From contig JACEFZ010016113.1 of assembly GCA_014155875.1 (NCBI GenBank), positions 253,501-317,500 on the forward strand: DNA of 64,000 nt, in the 5' to 3' direction. The stretch's first letter is position 1, and each line of letters begins with the position of its first letter. The DNA comes from Cepaea nemoralis (taxonomy: Eukaryota; Mollusca; Gastropoda; Stylommatophora; Helicidae). The position numbers and the translations under genes were made by a program. The notes beneath the pieces were generated by a model. It searched no databases and was not told where the DNA came from. It saw nothing but the letters and a program-made list of their open reading frames with translations. Positions 46,801-58,000 of this stretch are shown here, one piece after another.

Positions 46801-49129
46801 TTATCAGTCCTCCCAAACCCGCTGGATTGAACTGCCTGCTTTGTTTTCATTTACTGCCATCCCACAGAACTCTGTGATTTACTTATTGACTTGCCCTCGT
46901 AACTTTTTCTACCCAGCTATGCACCGCTTTACGGGACAAACATTTGTCAGCATAAACACTGAAAAGCCACCTTGGTGGGAGACATTTCGCGAATGACGCC
47001 GAAGTTGAATGTGAAGTGAAAACTTGGTTTAGAAAACAGAGTATGCAGTTCTATGCAGCGGGTTTGGGAGGACTAATAAAAATGGGATAAGTGCATCAAT
47101 GTTGGTGGAAATTATGTTGAGAAATAAAGGGAGAATGTATGTATAAAAATAAACTGGTTTCAAGTTGTTATCATATTTAGTTATTTTTCTACAGCCATTT
47201 GTGGCTTTCTTATTGACTTCCTCTCATAATAAACACGCAAACAAAAGTCTATGGAAGCTTTGGAGATATGGTATTTAAAAGAGAATGCTGGATATTGCTT
47301 AGACAGCTAATATGGATAATCTGGACATTTTGAGGGAGACAACTTATCATAAACATTGGAAAAAGGTCTTCATTTATTAGCCACATTATGAGAAGACAAA
47401 CACTGGAACATGCTGTGACAAATAGAAAGATTTATGGAGAGAGAGAGAGAGAAAATATCATTGACAGTCTTGTGTCATGGCACGGAAAGGAGTCAGCACA
47501 TGAATTGATACATGTCGTCTGAGATCACGAGATGTGGTCAAACATGATTGTCCACTCTAGTCAACAAGGCACATGATAATGATGACACAAGGTTAATTTG
47601 GTCGGTATTATGCCAGCTGTTTTTACTTTCCTAGAGACAATTTGTGAGGCCAGGTTGGTTGGTTAAAAAAAAAAAAAAACATCAGGCCACTACTGAAGAT
47701 CAAACTCCAGACCAATTTATTGATAGGCAAGTGCACTAACTACAATGTAACCACAGTCCCTACATTGTTTAGTGTTTTGTTCCATCTTGGCAGTTGTAGT
47801 TTTGTCTTATATTTGTATTTCAGCAGAAGTCATCAGTGGAGATAAAGAAAACAGAAACATCTGTGAAAGACTGGATTCTTCAGTACGCTGAGAACAGCTC
47901 AAGTGAGGAGGAGGAAGAAGACAAGCACGAAGAGGAGTCAGTGTTTAATCCAGTGAGTAAAGAAAGATAAAGATAATTCCATGGTTACTGTACTGATTTC
48001 TTGCCCAATAATTTCCACATAAAAGTAATTATTACCAGTCCATCTAACTATCTTTTTTTCCCCACATATCCTTTACAGGACATTGCTGTCAACACCGGCA
48101 TTTTACTGCTGTCGTTGATTTCTTGGCAAGATTACGCTCAGTAGTTTGCCATTGCTTTCTCAGCGGCCGGCTCACTTATCCCGTAAGTTACCAATGTGGC
48201 GAGAACCACTTCCAATTCAGTGCGCTGCATTACCCTACATGGATAAACAGGATTATGGAGAAAGTCGTTTAACTCCTCGGCCAGGGAGACCGGCATCCAA
48301 CTGTCTATATAAGAAAAAAACCCACTTCTACTTTGAGAAGGACTTAGTAGATGTTCGTTTCACTCCAGGGTGTGCCTCTTTATTCCGGGGTTAGTGGACC
48401 TAACATCTAGCTTTCACAGTTGAGGGGAAGAATTAGGAAGACCCTCGGCATGTAACACATGAAAAATGTCTCATAATCATCATGGCATAGACATTCATAT
48501 ATCCTCACAAATATCAGACCCTAGTGTTCTGAATAAATTCTGTTTTCCCTCCATGATGTTATTCTTCATCTTATGTCATCCAACATCTTGGTCTGCTTCT
48601 GTCTTTTACAGCTGATATTTCCAGTTGTCAGTGTTTTCCATTGCTTCTTTTCTCATTACATGGCCACAGAATATTGTCTCTTTAAAGTAGAACAGAATGT
48701 TCTACTTTCACTGATTCAGTGACATGCGATGATTAATCATCTTAAGCGACGTCTTTCTATCTTTTCCTCCTTCCTACACCTCTTCCTCATTCCTCCCCTT
48801 CCTCCCCTCCCTTCCTCCCCTCCCCTTCCTCCCCTCCCTCCACTTCCTTCCTTCCTTCCTTCCTCCCTCCCTCCCTCCCTCCCCCCTGCCTTGGGATGAT
48901 TAATCGTCTTAAGTGATTTCTTTCTATTTTCTCCTTCCTACACCTCTTCTTCCTCCTTCCTCCTCCTCCTGCCTGCCTGCTTGCCTGCCTGCTTGCCTAC
49001 TTCCTTCCTTCCTCCATCCCTTCCTTCCTTCCTTCCCTCCCTCCCTCCCTCCTTCCTTCCTTCCTTCCTTCCTTCCTTCCTTCCTTCCTTCCTTCCTTCC
49101 TTCCTTCCTTCCTTCCTTCCTTCCTTCCT

Positions 49130-49198
<69 letters not shown>

Positions 49199-51974
49199 CC
49201 TCCCTCCCTCCCTTCCTTCCTTCCTTCCTTCCTGCTACTGGCTGCTGCTTTGTTATCTTCTTCAAGGATTTTTTAAAATGGTGGATGTATTTAGAGGTTA
49301 AAGGTGAGAGGCTCGACTTCATTGCACTGGGTTTACCCTGTCTGGCTCTGTCTCTCTCTGCAGAACGGCCCGCCCAGAACATCACACAAAGGACAAACTC
49401 CGTAGTGATGATCCCCAGGGTTCTCTGGAAAAACTGCACCACTGTTCTGAATAACATCCCAAAACAAACCTAGGACCTTCAGAGCGTAAGGCAGACGGCT
49501 TAATCTCTTCGCACATTGAATGAAGTTATGTTTATTTATAACAGAGCCCCAATATTTGCACCTTTCATCTGACACATCTGTGACCAGACAAATTGCTACA
49601 TGGATCTGCTGGAGCCAGTCAAAATCTAGTCATTATAATAAGGGGGTTTAAAACATAAGATGATAGACTTCATTGCAACTGGTTTTATCCCATATGGCTC
49701 AGTCTCTTTCCGCAGGGCGTCATGCCAAAAGCGTCCCACAGAGCACAAACTCCGTAGCTCCAGTGATGACCCCTAGGAATTTCTGAGAAAATTGCACTCG
49801 TGAACTGAATGATGGAGTCCAGAATTGAACCCACAACCTTCGGAGCGTGAGGCAGATGGTGTAACCACTTTGCCACAGAGACCTACAGAGTCTAGAGAAA
49901 GAACCCTGAATAAATGCTAGTCAAAGTTGAACCCCAAACAAATGCTAGTCAAAGTTGAACCCCAAACAAATGCCAGTCAAAGTTGAACCCTGAACAAATG
50001 CCAGTCAGAGTTGAACCCTCAACAAATGCCAGTCAGGTCGGATGTACCGAGCCACAGGTTTGACAAAATGAAACATATTTCACCATATGATATGATATGA
50101 TATCTCTAGGCTTTTCTTTTTTCTTGCAGACATCACGGTATGCAGAATTGTACGGTCACATGCAAGATTTAAAAGACCAGGCTGCTATAGCAAAGAGTAC
50201 CGGTGCGGTAGACCAGCAGAAACAATTATCTAAGCAGTTGAAAGAGATACATTTAGGTAATTAGCATAAAAGTGGTGTAGATTCAAATCAGTACCATCAT
50301 TGTGCAGAAGAAATACCTTATCCCAGTGCTGCTATGTTGTTTCTATTTGACAGATGTTGAAGGAATGTCTTATTCCAGTGCTGCTGAGTTGTCTTCTCTT
50401 GGCAGATGCTGAAGGGATGTCTTATTCCAGTGCTGCTGAGTTGCCTCTTCTTGGCAGATGCTGAAGGAATGTCTTATCCCAGTGCTGCTGAGTTATCTCT
50501 TCTTGGCAGATGTTGAGGGAATGTCTTATCCCAGTGCTGCTGAGTTATCTCTTCTTGGCAGATGTTGAAGGAATGTCTTATCCCAGTGCTGCTGAGTTGT
50601 CTCTTCTTGGCAGATGCTGAAGGAATGTCTTATCCCAGTGCTGTTGAGTTGTTTCCTCTTGACAGATGCTGAAGGAATGTCTTATCCCAGTGCTGTTGAG
50701 TTGTTTCCTCTTGGCAGATGCTGAAGGAATGTCTTATCCCAGTGTTGCTAAGTTGTTTCATCTTGGCAGATGCTGAAGGAATGTCTTATCCCAGTGCTGC
50801 TGAGTTGTTTCATCTTGGCACATGCTGAAGGAATGTCTTATCCCAGTACTGCTGAGTTGTTTCATCTTGGCACATGCTGAAGGAATGTCTTATTCTAATG
50901 CTGCTGAGTTGAGGTCTTGGCAGATGCTGAAGGGATGTCTTATCCCAGTGTTGTTGAGTTGTCTCATCTTGGCAGATGTTGAAGGAATGTCTTATCCCAG
51001 TGCTACTGAGTTGTTTCCTCTTGACAGATGTTGAAGGAATGTCTTATCCCAGTGCTGCTGAGTTGTCTCATCTTGGCAGATGTTGAAGGAATGTCTTATC
51101 CCAGTGCTACTGAGTTGTTTCCTCTTGACAGATGTTGAAGGAATGTCTTATCCCAGTACTGCTGAGTTGTTTCCTCTTGACAGATGTTGAAGGAATGTCT
51201 TATCCCAGTGCTGCTGAGTTGTTTCCTCTTGACAAATGTTGAAGGAATGTCTTATCCCAGTGCTGCTGAGTTAGTTTCCTCGTGGCCGATGCTGAAGGAA
51301 TGTTTTCTTATTCAATGCAGCTGAGTTGCCTCCACTTGACAGATGCTGAAGGAATGTTTTCTTTGATCCCATCATTCCTTCAGCTAGAACGGCTTTAGAG
51401 GCAATAAATTCACAAGTATTGTTTGGCACTTATAGAAGTAGAAGGAAGTGGTGATTAGAGGACACATTAGATTATATACAAATTGAAAGCTATAGTTTCC
51501 ACACTAGGATTGAACCTGTCATCTTCAGATGACAGGGCTTTGTTGTAGGATCAATTAAACTACAGTGCACCAACTAGACAGCCCAAAGCGCAATTTCATA
51601 GTTAAGACAGGTCTGTTATACACTCAAATCAACTATGGAATATTGACATTTCATATTTAGCCATTGAAATAGCTGAAATTTTGTCAATTTTCCATGGCTG
51701 TTGGTTTGAGTGAATGGTAGACCTGGCTAATGACACCTTTTATTTTAAGGCTATCTAGCTGGCCATGCATCGAAGTATACTTGATCCTACATCGCAGCAC
51801 TGTCAACATTTAGTGACAGGCTCTAATCTCAGTGTGGTAACTATAGCTTTCTTTTATAGTGTGTCCTCTTAACTCTTTTTCCTCTTCTTCTGTGAATACA
51901 AATCAATACCTGTTAATTTATCATGCTGTTTCAATGGTCTCAAGGGTTTCCAAACCATTGATACTTCTATGTGT

Positions 51975-52039
<65 letters not shown>

Positions 52040-55000
52040 GGGGGAGGTCTGGGTAGAGGGAAGATGAGCTAGAGAGAGGGGGGAATAGAGAAAAAGAACT
52101 AGCAAGGGGGAGGACAGGCTAGAGAAAGAGGAAGAGCTTGAGAGATGGGAATAGAGATAAAGGGAGGCCTGGCTAGAGAGAGAGAAGAGGTATAGAGAGA
52201 GGAAGAGCTTGAGAGAGAGGTAAGATGTTACAATAATTGTAGTTTCCAGTTATTTTCTTTTTCCAGAAATGACTTCTCTAGAACAGCATCCAGAGTTTAA
52301 CCAATCCATAAAGGCAGATCTTCGAGCATCTTCGTCATCAAACCATTCGGTACGACAGAACCAGGTCAAGGCTGCCACTAAACAGACCACTGCAGCAGCA
52401 CAGAATGATCAGGATGAGGGCGATTTGGGGTTAAACTTTTTAGATGAAGCAGCAAAACAATGTGCTGCTGAACCTTCAGTTGGTAATTTTCTTTGGTGAC
52501 GTGTTGGGTGTGTAATTAATCAGTGTGACGAGGGTAGTCATCAATATTTGGGAGCCATGGTCACAGTGGCTAGACACTTGGGTTCAAATCTGCATCAGGG
52601 CAAATTTTAAAAATTGATGTTTGCTAAAATGGATACCAAAAATTGTCTTGGAAATTAAAGGCAGTGGACATGGCACTACATCACCCACCACTGATGATCA
52701 GTCTATAACAACCTGGGTCTAGCACCATTTGCCCAATGTGTCTCAGGGAGTGTACAAGAGTCATTTACTTTTATTTCCCTTTCATACCTGCTGAGGTGGA
52801 CTACTTACAGGCATGATGCTGCTTCTGTTGACCAATAATTCTTTTACTTTTGCTAGAGAGGGACTGAGCATTTATAATTTTGTTCTGAGTGCAGTGGCAT
52901 TGATTCTTCATTATAAATCACAAATGACAATGACAGTTAGCTTTCTTTCTTGTCTTAATCTGCCTTTCATCTCCCAGTGCAGTTTAGGCTTTCAACCCAC
53001 TCAAGCCAGGCCGTCATGTCTGTAGACTTGGTCATGCTTGCTTGGATTTTAGTCGTCCCCTAGGAATCTCATACTGACCCATCCTTAGTTGTCCCCTAGG
53101 ACATGCATGAATCTCATACTGACCCATCCTTAGTTGTCCCCTAGGACATGCATGAATCTCATACTGACCCATCCTTAGTTGTCCCCTAGGACATGCCTGG
53201 TAGGCTACAGTGGTACTGTTCTTTGCTGCCCTTATGGGCCGTCGGTAACACACGGTATCAAACTGGTCTACGCCATCATTAGAGAGCCTGAAAGACGGAA
53301 ATAGTTAATGTTAGTTGCATATCCTTTATAGGACATTGCAGTCAACCCCATCATTTTTTGATTGTTATTTCTTGCCAAGCTTACATTCAGTAGTTTGTCA
53401 TTGCTTTCTGAACGAACACATTACATGAAAACCAACACAAAGCAGTCTGCTGCCAAATCACCCATAGTTGTGTTTTGAACCCGGTATGCGGGATTATGAG
53501 TTGCGTCCGTATCCTCTTCACCACAGAGCTGGCTGGAAATAGATAACTTTCCAAAGTATCATTGTTTACTTGTTATATTGTGGATATATTGTTTACTTGT
53601 TATATTGTGGATATATTGTTTACTTGTTATATTGTGGATATATTGTTTACTTGTTATATTGTGGATATATTGTTTACTTGTTATATTGTGGATATATTGT
53701 TTACTTGTTATATTGTGGATATATTGTTTACTTGTTATATTGTGGATATATTGTTTACTTGTTATATTGTGGATATATTGTTTACTTGTTATATTGTGGA
53801 TATATTGTTTACTTGTTATATTGTGGATATATTGTCTACTTGTTATATTGTGGATATATTGTTTACTTGTTATATTGTGGATATATTGTTTACTTGTTAC
53901 ATTGTGGATATATAGGCCAGTATTGTTACAAAAATAAAGGACCTTTTCCCATACCTTAAGATATATAGGTATATGGTGCTAACATCATATATTGTTAGAC
54001 CAATCGACACTCGGGTGATGTGGATATCACCACCCTGGCCAGCTTGATTTCCTAAAGTTGCCCACGGGGTGAAATAGCCATGTCTCATACTAGCCCATCC
54101 TTAGTTGTCCCCTAGGAGATGCCTTATAGGCTACAGTGCTACTGTTCTTTGCTGTCCATATGAGTCCCAGGTAACACACAGTATCAAACTCGCCTAAGCT
54201 GTAATTAGAGGGCCTGAAGACGGTAATAGATGTCTTTCCAAAATGTCATATTTAATTCTTTTATTCTGGATGTATAATCAGTATTTGTAACAATAATAAT
54301 AAAAAAATAAAGGACCTTTTCCAGACTTCAAGATATATTGTATATATGGTGCTAATACTATATTGTTTTAGACCAATCAACAATCAGCGAATGATGTGGA
54401 TATCACGCCTGCCACTTTACTCCCCAGGACATTTCTTGGTATCCATTTAAGGCTGAGTTGACCTGGCAACTCGGATCAATTAAAATAATCAGCCTCAATG
54501 TTAATTCCTTGGACTGCCAGAGTAACTAACAGTGATTGCCTGAAAGAGGCTAGTGAAAATAGAACGGTAAACCCCGGGAAGGTTAACCCGGTCAACAAAT
54601 GCCCGCAGAAGTCGGATGTGTCGGCCTAACGGCGCAAGAACGCAGCTCTGCTGTAAACAGGCACAACGCAATCACATCCGAAAAAAAAACTCCGGATGAA
54701 CGAAGAAGAAGAAGAAGAAGAAGAACGGTAAACAACAGTAAGAAAGGGACAAACAACTTTCTTTAGTCATGTGATGACAAGAGAGGCATTGGAGAACATC
54801 GTGACAACTTCTAGTTCTAGATCACGGGGAAGAGAGACAGAGGCCGACCAAGAGAAATGATACTGGATGGACTGAGAAGGTGACATGGAGAAATATCCAC
54901 AGAGTTGATCCAGAACACCAAAGACTGAGATGAGATCTGTGGAGAGACATGAACACCTATGCCAGCTGGCTGGGCACTTGATGATAATGATGCCTCAATA

Positions 55001-58000
55001 GGGATTTGAACACATGACCACTGAGCCACCAAGCAGGCATGCTAACAAATGTGCTAACAGCTCCCATGCTAACTGTATTAAAACAGCTCCCATGCTAACT
55101 GTATTAAAACAGCTCCCATGCTAACTGTATTAAAACAGCTCCCATGCTAACTGTATTAAAACAGCTCCCATGCTAACTGTATTAAAACAGCTCCCATGCT
55201 AACTGTATTAAAACAGCTCCCATGCTAACTGTATTAAAACAGCTCCCATGCTAACTGTATTAAAACAGCTCCCATGCTAACTGTATTAAAACAGCTCCCA
55301 TGCTAACTGTATTAAAACAGCTCCCATGCTAACTGTATTAAAACAGCTCCCATGCTAACTGTATTAAAACAGCTCCCATGCTAACTGTATTAAAACAGCT
55401 CCCATGCTAACTGTATTAAAACAGCTCCCATGCTAACTGTATTAAAACAGCTCCCATGCTAACAACTGTGCTGCCACAGCTCCCATTATACTAAACAGGT
55501 AAATATTTCTTAAAGTAAATGTTAAAAATCTGCTGATGGTTGATACCGTTTTTATTCAGTGACAAAAGTACAAGATGATGTGCGCTCGTTTGAGTATACA
55601 AGATCTCAATGGACGGGCAAGTCTCCGAAACAGTTTCTTAATGACTGGGTGCGCAAGCATCTTCCGAAGAGTGGCCCACCAAAGTTTCAGAAGAATCAGA
55701 TCAAGGTCAATCGATTTAAGTGCACGTAAGTATGCAATGCTATAAAATTGCATTGATCTATTTACATGCAGGTGCCACTCTACCTACATTGGCAGAACAC
55801 AGAGGCAGTTAGATAACAGTGTGATAGAACACATACTCAATTGGATTGACAGAATAATTAAAAAAGACTGGTATCCTGGCACAGCCTACTCACCACAAGT
55901 CTCCTATATCATCAGTTGGACTTCACATTAGTTAGTTAGTCGACAGATCATCCTCGTTGCACATCGAACCATTCAGTCCATAAGTGCTCGGATCCCCTCA
56001 GCAAATCCCGCAGCGTGTAGCAGCTAACGACGCCAGTTCTGTGTTGGTTTATCAATCTTCTTTGGCTTCCTGCGTAGTGTTCTTGTTTGGCCACCCCTCT
56101 TTTAATTTGCTGCTCCCGCAGTCTGGCCATTGTTGTAGATTCACAGTCATCACTTGGTTCTCGCAAAAGTCTCACTTCTCGTAGAGCATTCAGAATGTCA
56201 GCCTGGTCCATGGCGCGTCCGCCCTCCACAGTAGCCTCACCTGCGAGCTTGTCAGCCCGCTCATTTCCTTGTACTCCCGCATGACCTGGCACGAAGATGA
56301 AACTAATCTTTGCCAGCCGAGACCGCTTCAGAGGCAGCAACCATTCTCTTCGGATCGACCCCTCCTCTATCCTCTTGATCATGTTCATTGAGTCGCTAAG
56401 GAAACAAGCCCTAGTGAATGTCTGTGTCTCGAGCCATGTTATTGCTTTACTTACTGCCATGACTTCCATGGTCAGGCTACTTGTGGTTTCAGTGAAAGCA
56501 CCAGAGTCCTCCTTCACAATTCTCCCTCCGGCCCGAGCTGTAAAGGCCCATGAGCTTCTCACATGTCGGACGACCGACCCATCTGTGTAGATGACCGCGT
56601 CACCGTCTAGCGAATTCTCGAAAATCAACGCTTGTACTTCAGCCTCAACAGCAGCCGGATTTTCTTGTCTGCATTTTCTATCTAGTTGGATGCAAACTGA
56701 AAAGGATGTGCAGAAGTCTGTTGGCACTTGCACCCACTCCTCGCCAGGTTCTAAGTCCTCAAGTGAACACACCTGTTGAAGAATGTCTTCGGCTTGACCC
56801 ATCCAGGACCGTCCTCTTTTTAACCTGCTGCCCTTCACCTTCCTAATTTCACTATGCAGTGGATGTTGTGTGTTTGCGTTAATTCTGAGGTAGGTGCGTG
56901 CCCTGCAAACTTGTATTCTCTCTTCAATGGTTGGAAAATCAAGAAGGTAGCGCATCGCCCTGCATGCTGTATCTCTTGTACATCCAAGAATAATGCGCAT
57001 AGCTTCATTCTGTATCCTTTCCATCCTTTCTATCTGCTTATGGCTGAGAGTCAGGATTGCCATTGCATACTCCAAAACAGATATGACCAGCCCCTCGTAC
57101 AGAAGACATAGATGGCGCTGCTCACAGTTTGCTGCCGCCATCACCCGCATCGCTGCCAAACCCCGCTTGGCCTTTGTTATCACCTGGTCTATGTGCACAT
57201 TATAAGCAAGGCTTCGATCAAACCGTATCCCCAGGTAATTCATTGCCTGCGTTCTTTCCACCGTCTCTGAACACAGCATTACAGTTGGTGTTGGATTGTT
57301 GACCATATGATTATTCAACGAGAACCAAGTCACTGTTGCCTTTGTTGGGTTGACCATTGCCCCAGCTTCATCACACCAAGTACTTATGCGATTGAGTTCG
57401 GTTTGTAGTTCCACAGCAACCTCCTCTCTATCCTTACCCTGACGATACACTAAAACATCATCGGCATATGACAATGTCCTGCCAGGTCCAGTGATCTGCT
57501 CACTGGTGATTCTCACTGTGTAGGCGTTGAACAGTACCGGAGATAATGGTGATCCCTGTGGTAGGCCAGGATATATTGTTGTTGGTTCCGAAGTCCAACT
57601 GCCACATCTAAAAACTACTTTCCGTTGGTAGAGGGCTGCAGCGATCCAGCTAAGGAGGAATGGACTTACGTTTAGTTCAAGAAGCTGAAACATTAAAAAA
57701 TCCAGTGGTACTCTGTTGTATGCGTCCTCAAGATCAATCGCTGCAGCAACGGTTTCAGTGCCTGAGTGGAAACCTTCATAGACATCATGGGCAAAGACTG
57801 CTGCATTGGTCCAGGTTTCTCTTTTTGGACGGTACCCACCCAGGGTAGGTGGGAAAACACCTTGCCTCTCTAGTTGGCTTGATATTTTCCTGGCAATTAC
57901 CTTCTCCAGCAGCTTGCCTATTGTATTCTGCATGGTTATAATTCGATATCCCTGAATTTTTTTGTGGTCTTTGTCAGGCTTCGGCAAGGGAATCAGATAG

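Larger units (their letters stand above)
53160..54035. repeat. Segmental duplication, left copy (intron 8)
   Basis: Shares, in order, tcctaggacatgcctgg, taggctacagtggtactgtt, atcaaactggtctacgcc, gcctgaaagacggaaatag, a block ttacaaaaataaaggacctt and gaccaatcgacactcgg with 54080-54415. It is interrupted by a SINE-X (53305-53534) and a 27-bp array (53555-53910). Confidence 0.85.

Noticed and set aside
48913..49473. Proline/leucine-serine and lysine-glycine-rich frames
   Set aside because: Translations of (CTTC)n and (CTGC)n microsatellites on both strands.
53562..53959. Three overlapping plus frames of [13 protein letters not shown] repeats
   Set aside because: Result of a perfect 27-bp tandem repeat. 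Three frames open at once argues against coding.
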